From Otis tarda (lineage: Eukaryota > Chordata > Aves > Otidiformes > Otididae), in contig CM048554.1 in assembly GCA_026413225.1 (NCBI GenBank), forward strand, positions 46,967,963 through 47,031,962: a stretch of DNA of 64,000 nt. The letters run 5' to 3'. A model generated the notes under the pieces. It worked only from the letters and a program-made list of their open reading frames with translations. It did not search any database and was not told the DNA's origin. Of the stretch, positions 50,633 to 64,000 are shown piece by piece. Position numbers and translations under genes: made by a program. Each line of letters opens with the position of its first letter. Position 1 is the first letter of the stretch.

Positions 50633-53600
50633 ACTTCCATGCATTTATATCCCAGCTGAATTTGGTTCCTAGTGCTGCCTAACAGAGTGAAGCCACTTTT
50701 TTTTCTTGCTTGCTTTCTTGTCCAAAGGGTCTAAAAAACACTCGCTAAATGTGGTAGCGAATCTGATGCCAGCAAATTTGATAATTTCTGTACCTTCAGG
50801 GATTCTTCTACAAATGTCTCCTTTTATTCTAATTGCTCTGGGTATTTCAGTTTGCAATGCAATTCAACTGAGCAAATCAAGAAGAAAGATGAAAAGGATA
50901 AAAGTTTCTTTTCATTGCATTTAATTGGAAGTTTTGCCACGACCTGTGTAGCAGTAATAGGCTTAGAGTCCTATTTGTACAGTAATGCTCAATTTACTTG
51001 TTTCTCCCCTTCTTCCTTTCTCTTCCCATGGTGGCACATTATTGTTTCAAATCGCTGGTCTTTGCTGTGGTCTCTTGTTTCCCACAACTTGCATTGCTGG
51101 GATGTTTACTTCCTGGATTTAATTCTAATTTAGCTGCTACACTAATCCTTAAATAAATCTTTTTCAGTTCTACTCTTTTCCTTAACCCTACACACCAATG
51201 TTTACAGTAATTTAAATAGGCAGGATATTAGATTAAAGTTAATTGAGGGAGTCAACATACTGATTCAGTTTCTACAGGTTTACACCCCTGAAGAAAATAT
51301 TAAGAGCAGCCATATAAATTCCCCTTTCTCATAGGCAAAGTGAGGGAGAATAGGTTTGGAGAGCGGCCCACTATTAGGTTTTGGAAACCCAAGTCTTTTG
51401 TATCATATGTTTCTCAAATCATCAAACATAATGTGAGACAACACATGTTGCTAAGCTGAATTCTCTCGCTTTCCCATTTCAAGGCTGACAGCTCAAGAAA
51501 GCTGTCTGAACATCGCTGGAGAAACTACAGGTTTCATGAGAGCAAGTGACAACGTATCATCAAAATGTAACAATCCATATAGTATTTCCAAACAGTACAA
51601 CTAAAATTAAAAAAAAAATCAAACCAAACAACTTGAATTACATGTTTAGGATGTTCTAGTTTTTTTTTAAAGAGGTAACACTGAATTTTTGAAACAGCTA
51701 ATCTAGTAGTCCAGCTTCCAGCTTGCAAATTTTTTACACCATTATCTGTTAGTGCAAATTTTGCCTGCAAGTTATTTTGCCTGCAAGTACTTGCAATTAT
51801 GTGCAAGTGCAATCTAAAGCATATAAGCATTTAAAAGCCAATGCAATGAAATCTAAATAATAAAAACATAATTGAATTTAATACAGACCAAAAAACCCAA
51901 AACATCACCCCAACATTTAAAAAATGCTGTTCCACAGCCTTTTTTTGTCTGAAGGTAAATTTATCCATCTTTTGGGTGTGCTGCACATTCTAGTTATTTT
52001 CTTGCATTGTGAGGGAATTAAAGGCTATGTTGGGAACTTTTTTGCTGGTTGGTGGGGTTTTTTTTTTGCAATTTAACACTGGCAGAGAGATAGCAACTTC
52101 GAATCATAATTTCCTTGTGTGCCTGTATTCCACAGGCATATAAGAAAATGGCTTACGAGTGTTACTGCAGCCGTGTATTTCGTTGCTGTCTTCAAAAGAG
52201 TTAGAAAAATGCCTAGCAGTGGAGAGGATGCAGAGCTACATATAAAATAAATATAGTTACTTCTATTCTACAAATCAATACCTGTGAAACATCTCCTTTT
52301 GAAAAACAAAAATCCACTTTTGACAGAGACAGCCTGGAGTTCCCAGAGCTGAAAGCCACACAGAGTCACATCCCTCTCCTTTTAAACCGCAAATGCCTAC
52401 TTTTCTTTCATGTCCTGTTGTAACGAGTTGGGTGCTGATTTACACCAATTAATAACATGACCCAGGGTGAAAATCAGCAGCGAATGGCAGCAAATCATTC
52501 TGAACTCCTCCTATCAATCACTTGTCCATAGCCCGTGCACATATTTATGTAATAAATTCACTCACTGTACTACGCCAAATCCTGTTAAACCCTGAACGCT
52601 CTGGGGCAGAAGTTGTAGCTTTTCCCTGCCAGCTAGGTGTTTACGAGCCTGGTAGCACCAGAAGCGTTTCTGGAGCCCACAAACATAATTTAGCTGCAGT
52701 AATGTGAAATTACTGAGCCTGTCTCGTGCCGACATGTGTTACATGCAATTGTAAAAAGGAAAAAAAAAGTTTAACAGCTTAGCCACAAAGGAATGTTTAT
52801 ATCTGATTACAGTAACTGCTAATTTAATGGTAGTTAATCAGCAGCATGTAATACAAGCCCAGCAGCCCAACGGATTTATTGATGAATGGCATTTAAAGTT
52901 GTTGTTAGAAAACCAGCGCAGTTGTTACATCAAACAAGCAGACGTGGAGCTCTATCAAACAGTAGCGCATTTGCTAAGGACAGATTTCAGCTTCAGCCTA
53001 CAGCGCTTCAAATCCCGAGTTTCTCCAAATTTACACTGAACCAACAGGCCAGGATGGGAGCTGCTGACCCAATCCTTCACGGCGCAGAAGAGACCTGCTG
53101 AGATTGGTATCAGCAAGCGCCACGTTGCTGGGAGACGCTCCGACCTTCAGTGAAGAGCAGGCACCCTCCTGGAGCTCCTGCCTGCCTTCAGCCGCTGGGA
53201 TAAACACCACCACGAACAGCAAGTCAGCAGGGCTGCAACCCAAGGCTTAAATACTGGAGTGGGGTTTTTATTCTTCCTTTTTCAGGTGCCCTGTGCCGCT
53301 CCACGCCAGCTCCAGGTATATGTAAACTGCGAGGGGCAGCAGCATCACTTCCCTACATGTGAATCTGCCTACGCCTGGGCTGAGGGCGACTGATTTAGGG
53401 GAGAGGGGAAGAAAGGTACAGCCGCCTTATCCCCTCTGGCAAGTATTGATTTGCCTGGATGCATGCTCTTCACCTCCCCAAACCTGACCCATACAGATGC
53501 TGTGTCCCATGCAGCTTGTTTTCCTTAGCATGAAATATGAGCAAACGCTGGAAGCAGATTCTCGCAGAGCACACCCATGCCCGAGATTAAAAAAGCAGAG

Positions 53601-56600
53601 AAAAGCTTTTTAAAGAACATCAAACTGAACCTTTTTACTCACAGAAACTTCTCCGAGTGGCCACTGCCCCCTCCTGCAGCGCTGCAGCATGCAGCTACAC
53701 GGCCTCAGCCTCCTGACCCTTCAGCCCGCTGAAGTCATCGGGAGTTTTTCCTACTCCTGACTTGGCCAGGAAGAAGCCAGCTGCCAAGTAAGAGGCATCT
53801 GTGAAGGAGTAAAAAGTTGAAAATTGTGTTAGTTATTTATTAATGGGAGACAGTTCACTGAATGCTGCCAAAATTTAAGAGCTTCTGTTTCTTTGCGAGC
53901 TTCAGTTCCTCCTTGTGTAACCATCAGGAACGTGTCCAGCTTTGCCTATTTCGTGAACAATTTTCTTTTATCATTTAACTAGAAGATTTGAAAGACACAA
54001 GATGGTGAGTTTTCAGGCTGTTAGCAATGGCCACAAGAAGAGCAGGAAAAGAAAAAAAAAATACTGCACTTGAAGAGACCTGCCAAATGAGGTGCCTTGT
54101 GACCCAGCGCTGTAACCATGGGGTGTTCGAGAAAGGCTTGCTTGAAACATAAAACCCAGCCAAAACCTTGATATTGTATTAAATTCACCCCAATGATCTT
54201 ATTGCAGGGAAAACAGAAAAACTAGCATGGCAGTAATTTCTTGCTCAGAATTAAGTGTAAGCCAACCCTTAGACGAGGCAGTTCATTAAATCACCTCTCA
54301 GCTTGAGGGCAAGCATGGGGACCCTCAATAGGCTTCAGTTCCTGATGGAAGTGGTAAGCTATGCTAAACCAGTTGCACCCTCCTGGAGCAATTTGTTTAT
54401 TAATAAAGTCTACCATTAACATTATAACTCATGTTTGATCCTGCATGACAGGTATACAAATGCACATCTGAAAGTGTAAGAAAAAAAATAAAAATAAATC
54501 CAGGACAGGAAAGACTTGCAAATTCTGCATGCATACTCTCAAAAAGCATTAACTGCTACCTTGCTTGGTGGCCTCAGTGAGGCTGGCACACACAGGCACT
54601 CATCACAAAGGACTGGGAGAGGTGGGACAGGATTCCTCTGCCCTTGCCCTAGTCATCAAAAAGTCTGGTATCTCATGCAGGCTACTCATCTAGGCTCCCT
54701 CTGTAATCAACAGTCCATGGACGAGGTGGGATGAGACACTGCTCAGATGTTTTTTGCCCATTTTTGTGTCTAGTTGGAATAATCACCCTCAGGAGATGTC
54801 TCTTCTCTTCATCAGCTGCTAAAGGTGCCAAGCTGACTAGCGGGAGGTGAAATAATCCCCTTTTGGAGAGGTATTGCTCAACCTTAAGCCCTTTCTCCTT
54901 GCACTCCTCCCTAGGGTCACACAGCTGCAGGCCCAGAATGGAAAGAGAGTCAAAATGCATTTGGAGTTAAGAGTTAAATGCAAACAAAACTGCTGAGGTG
55001 TGCAAAAAAATATATAGGTCTGAAGGTTTAGGCATCAAGCTTGGATTTTCCAGAAACAATGAGGTGTTTCTGATCTCTTGGGATCCGTGCTCACCCAGCA
55101 CAGGGCTGAGGTCTCCAGCAACATCAGGACAGTCAGCACCTTTCTTGATGAGTTTGCTGGGACCAGCAAGATAAACAAGTTAAAGATGGGCTTTCTCCCC
55201 TGTCTTCCCTCCATCTAGCAGCATCCTTCATGGGAAAGTGCAGGAGCAGAGGAGGAATGTCACAGTTGTTGGTGGGGAGCTGGGGCCCAAGATGTCTCTT
55301 GGGCCATAGGGACGGATCCTGGTGGCTTAGATCAGTAGGAAGGTTGCTGTGAGCAGCAGGACAGAAACCCACCTTCTTCCACAGCCTTACAGGGACCCAA
55401 CGAGCTGCAGCCAAGCAGCTTTTCAGTAGGATTGCAAACGTTTGTCGGTGTAGCGAAGAGCACAACTATTATTGTTCAGCCAGGGTGGGAGACCTGAGCT
55501 CTGTACATACCTCTGTCAGAGCAACCTATGAAGTCATTTAGAAAATGATGAAATGAAATGTCATTTAGAAAATTACACTTGAATTAAATTAAACATAGGA
55601 GTCTTTGCATTTGTGGAGCTGGAACCAGCTACACCTTGAGTGCACTGCAAACCTGTGTTTGCAGCTGAAAGAGAGGCCAAGAATTGCTTACAAATGGGTC
55701 TTCTGCAGCCCCTGTAGATGGAGACAAACATCAAGATGGACCACTTGCTTTCTTCTCAGCTCTTCCCCATCATTTGCCATTCATGTTGTGTGGGGCTAAT
55801 TCCCCATACTGTGTATTTCTGAGCAGACCATTAAAAAGTTACAGTGCCAGGCACTTCTCAGGCAAGAGGGACTAGCCCGTACATAGGAGGGTCTGTTGCT
55901 TGTTTATTGCCAGAGCTGAATTTTTATTTCTTTCCAGCTCTGCTCATATAAAAGAGCAGCAGTGGTAGACACAGACCATGCTGTGGAATTTGTTGCTGGT
56001 CTGGTATAAACAGCCCGTCCTGTGTATTGACCTAATGTAAACAGCCAGTAGCCTATGTAAACAGCCAGCAGTTGAGCTCAGGCTAAACGAAGCTCCAAAG
56101 TATGTTTGAGCAGCGAGAAATCAACTGTCAATATATATATTTCCAACTTGTTTCTCTGCTTGCCAGAAATAATTATCTTTTTTTTTTTTTTGCACATTTC
56201 CTGGAAGTTTGGCATCACACAGTTCACAGTTTCCCCAAAGAGTGGGGTGTTGGGGGACACATTACTGATGTCTCACAGCCCTCTCCTGGACCCTTGTCCA
56301 AGCACATCCCAAAATCAGGCTGCCAGAGGAAGAAGCATAGCCGTGAGGGCTGAAGGAGCCTCAGGGGGCACAGTTTCAACCCCAACATCTCAAAGAGGAT
56401 TCTGCAAGTTTCAAAACCATTTGATTTCATTTTTTTCCAACTGTAGGATTTGTTAGACCACACTTGCCTATATGATTATCCATATTGTCATCTTTAAGAA
56501 CTGGACTGTCCTGAAAAGTTGTCTCATTTCTTAGAAAACTCCTCATTATTCAGGGTAGACATCTATGTGAAAACAGCAGTGATTCAAAAATATGATTCAG

Positions 56601-57060
56601 TTCACAGATCAAGTTTAATCTTTACTGTAGATTTTACTACACTGCTATTTTGCTGATTCACTCGGAGTCAAATACTGAACTGAGCTGGAATTAAATGGAA
56701 ATGGTGAAAGAAGGGTAGGGATGCAAAGGGCGAACTGATAGAAAAGAGGGCTAAAAGGGGGACCCTCATATAAGTATACTTAGTAACAGCAGGGAAAAAA
56801 AAATAAATAGATGCAGTTATTTCGGGTGGCTGAGAGAAACTACAGAAAGAAAACAAGCCTTTTATCTTTAAATAATCCATCTGACTTCAGCCCACCTTGG
56901 CAGATAGCTGTTTGCTCTCTGAAGAGAAAGGAACCAGATGGTTCTCATATTTCTAATGGCTGTGTATCTACATGACAAACACCATCTCGGAGGTTAGCAG
57001 TAACCGCTGGAAGCTTCACTGGCGTGTGTGGGGGTGAATGATTAAGAGAACATGAACATT

Positions 57061-57117
57061 TTCTTTTTTTTTTTCTTCCCTCTTATTTTTTTCTTTTTTT
57101 TTTTTTTTTTTTTCCTC
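57061..57117 (+). repeat. T-rich tract
   Basis: Long T-runs interrupted by single C, a CCC and one A. Confidence 0.9.
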
Positions 57118-58151
57118 CAAATTCTCCTCTGGGAAACACTCTCCCAGCAAAAGCTGCACATCAGGCACCCAGGCTGCATCCGCACCTTCATGAGGTGGAT
57201 GGAGGACTCTGGCGTCAATTCAGTTTTTTTTCACAAACTGGATTCATTGCAAGTGTACAGAGATGGTCCAAAGCCAAGCTGTCTACAGTAACCATGCCTC
57301 TTACAAGACTGTTGACTTTCTGCATCCATACCGAGAGTGAAAAAATCAGACAGAATTCAGCCTGAGGTGAACCCTGCTGGGGCATAATGCATTAGGTCTC
57401 TGTACTGCTGAACCATGTAATGAATCCCAGGGCTGGTGCTAATGCAAAACCAGTGGCGATGTGCTAAGTGTTTTAACTGCTCATAAAATGGTGGCTAACC
57501 ACCTGTCCAGTTTTTAATCAGGTAGATGAAGATTAGCAGTAGTAGTAAAACCATACTGTATTAAGTTACAGTGGCTAGCTGTAAACAAAAGGAGAAAAAA
57601 AAATCAATTTAATTAAGATAGTTATGTTACAAATAAGGAGTCAGAGGGGAAAGCAGGCTGAAGCCTTCCCCTCACTGTCCTGAAGAAAACAGGTTCTCAT
57701 TCAGAAGAAAGTTTCACAACAAAAATGACACTTCACATTATATTAAAGCTACCTTGAGTTCTGTTTGACTATTCATAGAAATTGACTGGAGTGAATGTTA
57801 AGGATCCACTTAGCTTGAAACCTGTCAGGATAGCTGCACTATTCAACCCTGCTTGGGGCAGTAACTGTATTTTCATTCCAAAACCAAGATTTTGCCTCAA
57901 ATTGCTGTGCAAAATAAATGCTTTTCAGAATGGAAACCTATGCCCATCCCACTTTAGTTACATTGTCACAAAATGAAAAATAAACTGCACTGTTAAAATA
58001 AGCTTACTTGAATATTAGATAATAACAGGAGAAAACAAAAAAAAACAACAACAAAAAAGAGATGCCTTAGCAGATATAAAGCATCACAGGTTAATGTGAA
58101 GAATGAGTTGAGTGGTTACTGTCAGAACAAGACTTAGAAACAATAACTAAA

Positions 58152-58183
58152 TTTGAGTCTTTAGGACTTTGAGTCTTTAGGAC
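58152..58183 (+). repeat. 16-base tandem repeat, two copies
   Basis: TTTGAGTCTTTAGGAC occurs twice without a gap. Confidence 0.9.
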
Positions 58184-58963
58184 TGATTGAACATTAACAT
58201 GGGAACATTACTACTCTCTATTGTGGACTATCCAGCACTTCTTCTACCAGCACCCAGTAACTGCTTTCCCCCAGGTACTCAGAAAGAGGAAGTTGTGTAT
58301 ACTTCTCAGATTATGCAGTCTCCTGCATCACTCTGTATGTACAAGCTTACCTTTATATTGTAAAAATACCATATACTGAACTGCAAGATCATCAGTTATT
58401 AAGAGAACTTCACATAACTTCATTGTTTAATCCTTACCTCCCTATATTTCTTACACTGCAGGTGAGGACCACCAGTAGAGTCAAAGGTACCTACAAAGGT
58501 TCAGAAGCATCTTAGAGTTTATGTAAGGCTATATTTTTCTTAAAATACTAGTTATAATTAAGACTATTCATTATTATGAAATCTAAGAAGAAAAAAAAAC
58601 GAATTTTCATAAACTCTTACTGTCAACAGCTCAGTTCCTCAGGGTCAGAAAAGTGAGAAATCAGGCATTGCTGCAAATAGTTATACTAGCTAGCCAGAGA
58701 ACAACCACTCATCTTCAACCACTAGCAAACCCCAGCTCCTTGAGGACTCTGCAGTGGGAGTATAAATTCAGATCTGTTAATAACGGCTGCTTCCCATTTC
58801 TTCTACAGCACTAAAGGTAGCAAGCTACTGGCAGACAGTAATGATGACAGTCACCCGAGAAGAGATGTGCTCCTAATAGATCAAACTTGTAAAAAAATTT
58901 AGAAAAACTCATCAACAACATAACTCTGAAGAGAATCTGAAAACCTGCATGTTTTTTTTCTAA

Positions 58964-59030
58964 TAATATTATTATTATTAGAAATTATTATTATAATATT
59001 ATTGGAAATTATTATTATAATATTATTATC
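58964..59030 (+). repeat. AT-rich minisatellite with 24-base unit
   Basis: A 24-base unit starting GAAATTATTATTATAATATT occurs at 58981-59004 and 59005-59028, differing only in the last base, after an ATT-rich lead-in. Each unit can also fold on itself. Confidence 0.9.
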
Positions 59031-60030
59031 TGGTATATCTAGATTTAAAAAAAAAAAGGTATTCTTTCTCTTTATATGGTCTTCAATTAGTCCTTTGCCA
59101 AAGACTGGAAATCTCAAGTAAGACATCCCAGACTTGGGAAGGGAGCAAGCGAGAGATGTTTCACTATTCTCTTTTTATGGGTCACCGTGGCCACCACTAC
59201 CTCCATGCTGCGGCTGTCCGCCCTCACAGGTGATATGCCGCTCTCTGAGGCTGCTGTAGGTACAGGCGCTTCAGTGCCAGCTGGGTCAGGATCCCGGGCA
59301 CTAGCATCCCTCACCAAACTGACACAGCAAATAATTACTTGCAAGCACAACAGAGTTGCTTAAAGCTGCTTTTATCGCATTGTTGACTTTACGGCAAGGG
59401 GTATTTTAACCTAGAATTTCTAGAGGGAGTCTTCAGCAGCATCTTAAATTCAAAACAAGTGCATACAGAAGTGATGTAGCTATTTTAAAAGAGAATATTG
59501 GTGATCTAATTATCATTTGTTTAAAGGATGAAGGTATCATTAAGGCACTTCTCTGTCACAGGAATGCAGACTTCAGCAAAGCGCAACCAATCTTCAAGGT
59601 TTTCTGTGGATTAATTAAATCCTTTAAATGTCTCAGATGAGCAGGGCCACAGCCAAATAGATGTTGTATCAATATAAACTGTGCAACTGAAAAATTTTAA
59701 ATGATCAGCCTGGAAGAATCTACTTTTACAACTCACGTGTTGTAGAAAGCCAACGTGACACTGCTTCCAAGTTTTAAACCACGGGTAGCCTTTGGGGAAT
59801 ATCTCAGGCTGCAGTGAAGCTTTCTGACACGTGCAGATGTCTTCCCACACAGAAGCAAAACATTGGGGTGGCTGGGGAAGGAAAGCCTTGCTCTGTGCTC
59901 TGCGCCCTGCTTGGCAAGGCACACCCAAGGGTGCTGGCTGTGGAAGGGCAGCTCTGAGCCGAGGGTGCCCGAGCTGGTGTGCACCACCCTCCCGTGGGGC
60001 AGGAGTTTGACCCCAAACCTCTTAGAGGCT

Positions 60031-60067
60031 GGCTAAGACCCCAACCAGGGGCTAAGACCCCAACCAG
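60031..60067 (+). repeat. Short tandem repeat, period 19
   Basis: GGCTAAGACCCCAACCAG occurs at 60031 and 60050. Confidence 0.9.
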
Positions 60068-61504
60068 CCTTTACCATGGGTAAAGATAATCCTGCCATTG
60101 GCTGCTTCTAGGCTGGTGGGGTTTTGTGCACTTGTTACTGAATCCCAGTGCTCGCCTCAGGAGGGTCAGTATTTTGGCTTTACCGGAGATGCTAAAGCTT
60201 ACAGAAGCAGCCTGTCCAAGCTGTGCTGCGGGCTGGGGTGGCGGTAGGTCCCAAGCGTCCTCAGGATCTGACAACTTATGTACCCCTGTACTCATTAATA
60301 GTCATTGTTTTAATACATTTGCAAATTAAAAATATTCCAAGATTAAGGAATGCATTCCATTAGAAATATAGGGGTTTGAAGATTTTTATCTCCATCTTTA
60401 GGAATCAGCTTTGTGGTTTTTTGCTTTCGTGATTGCAATAGCTTTAGCGTGACGGGTGTGCAGCAGAATGTAATTTAAAGGAGAGGCTAAGTAGTGTGAA
60501 ATCAGGAATAACTGAAATTAAGCTTGACTAGAAAAGCAAAACTTTCATAATTAAACTAGTTTCAGTATGATGGATGTTTCTGATTTGCATAGACAGCTCT
60601 GTGAGCATACATCTGGGTAATACCAAACTACTGTCCAGAAAACATGTCAGATGCTTTATATTAAGGATTATATTTTTAGTCTTTCCTTAGTTCCTTTGTT
60701 ATACATATCATTTCAAGGCAGTTGATTTGCCAGTTGCCATAAACCCTGTCTAAATATTCTCCATGTCTAACAACATCACCAAAGGAAAGCTGAGTACTGA
60801 AAACCACCCTGGCCCAGTGTGACCTTTTTCCTCTGGAGAGCCTGTAAATGCTGCTCTCCTGGCAGCAGCACCTGGCTCTGTAGTGCCTTTGCAGAACAGT
60901 TGTATTTCTCACAGTTCAGATGGTTCAGATCTGGTCACGTATGTATTGTTTCAGAGGTTTCAATGACAGATCCAAATCTTGAAACTCGATACTGAACCAT
61001 ATGATGCTTATCATATGGCAAAGGAGTAGAGACTCTTGTTTATTATTAATAGCAGCCCATATAAACACAAGTCAAGTCCAGTCAGAGATGCTGCTCCTCA
61101 CCCGGCATTTCTATAGATTACATCTGCCTGCTGCTTTTTACATTACCATTATTCATAGTCCTCCATCTCGTTCAGCTGTGAATGATGGGCAGAAATGGAC
61201 AATGCACAAGGGTTTGGAGTGTGGATTTTAAAACACGTGGGAAGAATAGAAATGATATATCTATGGATACTCTCTCAGAGGTCTCAGCTCTAACACCACA
61301 AAAGAGGGAATCTGAGTAGCCTGTCCTTTCTGGCAGGGAAGTGGAGGGAGGCATGGATTGGAGCACCTGGTTTACACTCTTGCCGACTCGGACGATTTTC
61401 ACTTGTCAGACACTTGGGGCATTAATACAAGTCTGGCCAATGTCACCTGCCCGGCTGGGTCTTCTGCCTTCAGTCCAAGGAAGTAAAGATACATTTTCAT
61501 CTAA

Positions 61505-61740
61505 AGATATATATGCATATTTGTTTATACATACACGTACATATGGTTTTCCTTGTTTATAAAATACTGTTTTCAAGCCTAAGCTTGACCCTTTTTACTA
61601 GGCCCTCTACTTTGTCCTCTGAGGAGCCCATGGTCTCCTCTGAAACATTTCTCATCAAAGGACAGCATCTGAATGTGTACATATTTATGTCTCTCAATAT
61701 GTATATATGTTTATATCTCTCTCTCTGTATATACATTTAA
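61505..61740. repeat. TA/CA/TG-rich patches
   Basis: Two patches (about 61505-61545 and 61675-61738) of TATA, CATA and TCTC words, separated by ordinary sequence. Confidence 0.7.
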
Positions 61741-62851
61741 ACAGTCTTAACTGCTTGTTGTCAGCTCTTTAGCTGGTGTGCACCACGAGCAGAGGCAGTG
61801 GAAATAAATTCATAGTATCTCATAAAGATCAGGCCATTATGTATGTAGCTACAAATTCATTTTACTGAATTTTATTTTTATAGGCCACCTATCACCTAAT
61901 GATGATATATCTGAATAGATACAATGCTTTGAGATAATAAGGTTAAGCTACCATACTGAGGAATGCAGTACAAATCCAGATGGGTAGAAAAAATTGAATG
62001 GGATTAGTGATGTTTTACAGCTTGTGGAAGACAGGAAAACGTACATGAGTGACTTCTAAAAAAGTTGCACAAAGTTCCAGGTTCAAAAACTGCCATTCTT
62101 GCTCATTTGCCTGCTTTCAGCCTTTCTATTTACAAATGTTATTGTTGTGTGTGTGTTCGTTAGTCCCTTTTGAGAGTAATCTTTAAAAGGTCAGTGTGTT
62201 CATTTGATATTAACACAGTATGTTTTAAAACATTTAATATTCTGCTACCCGAAGGAATAGGTCATTTTGATGGGTAAACATTTCAAGCAAAGCAGGTAAA
62301 TTAGATTTTACTGAGCTGGCAAGATGCATTAAAAAATTCGATGTTTTAGGAGGCAGGCTCAATGAAGATTTTGTACGTTAAAATTCCTTTTATTTATAGC
62401 CTGTGATTTGATTACACTGTTGGATACCAATTATTCCAGAAGTTAATGAGCTGTGTAATTTCCCATAAAACAACAATCTCATGCAAAATATGTTAGTAAA
62501 GGAAACACTATAATTGGGGGGAAAAGGTTTTTTTTTTTTTCCCCTTCCTTTTCTTCCATAAAATAAACAAAAGGAATTATTTCAAAGTACTTTTGTTTTA
62601 AATTATGTATAGTTAATAATTAACTATGCAAAACTGCTCAGCATGAGATAGATTCTCTAAGGAATGGTAGGATGGGGAGGGAAAAATCCTCAAAGTTAAA
62701 CAGAGAGTGAATTACATCCAGCAAAAGCTGTGGCCCAGGCTCTGAGGACTCTCCCAGGAAGAGCAGGATGCTGTGTAAAAATGCTTTCCATCTTCTCCCA
62801 TGACCTTTTAGGCAGCAGGTCTCTAACAGCTGCAGCTCCTTCCTTTCTCTG

Positions 62852-62912
62852 AAAAGGAGCTACCATCTTCCCTACATGACAGATCCAGACTGGAGTCCAT
62901 CTGGTGGCTGGA
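62852..62912 (+). repeat. Diverged direct repeat, copy 1
   Basis: AAAAGGAGCTACCATCTTCC, then the core CTACATGACAGATCCAGACT continuing to CATCTGGTGGCTGG. The 40-base core matches copy 2 at 32 of 40 positions. Confidence 0.55.
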
Positions 62913-63655
62913 AGACATGCTTTTGCTGTGCCCAAGGTGAAATAAAGTGCATCTGGGAGTACATTTCCCCAAATTTCCTTTTACCATGAGCAGCTCTGCA
63001 CCTGCCGCCTGGTGCTGTGGAGTACATTCCATCAACAGTGCCTGCACCCCGGCCCAGCAGCACTGGGAAGAGATCATTCAACATTTGTTCAGAATACCTT
63101 ATGGTGTATCTGTACATTTTTAAGGTGGTAACTTATACCCATCGTTGCCATAGAGAAAAATCACCAGGTTTCTTCCCCGGATAACTTATGGGAAGAGGCG
63201 TAAGCTGAAGATGCTCAGATGAACAGTATGCCCAGAGTAGGGAAAAGATAATTTTTCCCATTCGAATGCCACAGACCAAAATATTCTCTCAATCACCTCA
63301 TTATTCCTATTAAGGTAACATTTTGATTTGAAACATCTGCAGGTTCTTGAGGCCTGACTGAACCTGACACTCTCAACCTTTGGCAACTGTATTACGCCTG
63401 GCATGCATCTGTGCGTACGTGTGCCCAAGGGAAAGGCAAGGAAGGGCTGAACTTATTCTGCTAAAGTGGGATCCCTCTCCAAAGTCCTTCTGGGTATAGG
63501 GTACCAGCAACATCCCAGTCCTTCTGTTTGTGGGCAGTCCCGCTGTCTATACAGAGTGGGACTTGGTCCACAGCAAATTTGAAGAACCCATGTTATACCT
63601 GCAAAAGGATTTCCATAAAGAAAATTTCTGTCATTTCCATAGAGATTATTTTTCA

Positions 63656-63728
63656 CTCAAAAGGGGCTACTGTCTTCCTTTACCTCTGCTAGATGACAGA
63701 TGCAGGCTGAAGCCCATCTGGCTGCTGC
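63656..63728 (+). repeat. Diverged direct repeat, copy 2
   Basis: AAAAGGGGCTACTGTCTTCC, about ten extra bases, then the core CTAGATGACAGATGCAGGCT continuing to CATCTGGCTGCTGC. It lies about 0.8 kb after copy 1 in the same direction. Confidence 0.55.
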
Positions 63729-64000
63729 AAAACCAGATTCCTGCAGTTGCTTCCCAAACAAAGTGGATATCTTATCTACCAGCATCATCCTTCTTTTCCA
63801 AGATCATGAAGATTTTGACTATAAACAGAAAAAAAAAAAACCAAACCCAAACCAAAAAGAACCCCATGAATTAAAAGAAAAAAAAAAAGGAAAAAACTTC
63901 TTTCTCACACAACAATAATTTAAAGCCCTACAAAATGAAGGCATTTCTGAATCACTGACTAGACTTGCCTCCTGGTTAGTATAAAGGCATACCTACTGCT

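Larger units (their letters stand above)
34991..64000. other. Gene-free flank upstream of PKDCC
   Basis: Twenty-nine kilobases of AT-rich DNA with no recognised exon, tRNA or complete transposon. It includes the old LINE fragment, the tRNA-Glu-like repeat and the small repeats listed separately. All frames above 60 codons here look like chance. Conserved developmental enhancers may be present, since PKDCC is tightly regulated in vertebrates, but this cannot be judged from one sequence. Confidence 0.6.

Noticed and set aside
53880..53920. MIR-like string near GAGCTTCAGTTCCTCC
   Set aside because: The match to the SINE core is too short and the flanks do not agree.

Overview
The window looks like vertebrate nuclear DNA, most probably from a bird. 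One multi-exon gene with GT-AG introns is spread over more than 22 kb. It starts in a GC-rich CpG island (about 30.66-34.7 kb) and is set in AT-rich non-coding DNA. Recognisable transposons are few. The only young one is a 5'-truncated CR1 LINE 3' end with a pentamer tail (24.7-25.1 kb), the typical avian element. An old, frame-broken CR1-type reverse-transcriptase fragment lies at about 36.8-37.15 kb.

The gene is PKDCC (VLK, vertebrate lonesome kinase; a secretory-pathway/extracellular tyrosine kinase needed in skeletal and lung development), on the minus strand. Five coding exons can be placed to the base: 31920-31243, 17767-17645, 14535-14264, 10598-10519 and 9671-9564. Together they encode about 420 residues: a signal-anchor-like N-terminus, a Pro/Gly/Ala-rich stretch, and the kinase core with the ATP-binding lysine, the atypical catalytic loop and a DLDD in place of DFG. 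Splice phases agree at all four internal junctions. The exons for the C-terminal part, about 70 residues in the human protein, were not found. They presumably lie left of position 1, so bases 1-9563 are read as part of intron 5.

Upstream of the start codon are an A-rich 5' UTR (on the coding strand), a weak TATA-like element, a perfect PBX-MEIS composite site (TGATTGACAG), and two inverted ACTACRTYTCCCAG elements of the ZNF143/STAF type. From about 35 kb to the right edge no gene was recognised. In mammals the neighbours of PKDCC are EML4 downstream and SLC8A1 upstream across a large gene-poor interval, so this flank is probably the start of that interval (inference, not shown here). It contains old repeats, simple repeats, small tandem duplications and inverted repeats.

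Almost all other long reading frames are chance frames, often opened by GTG or similar codons or lying in GC-rich DNA antisense to PKDCC exon 1. No new multi-gene system was found. The most checkable points are the PKDCC promoter architecture, the unusual end of exon 5, the long intron 5, and several repeat structures.
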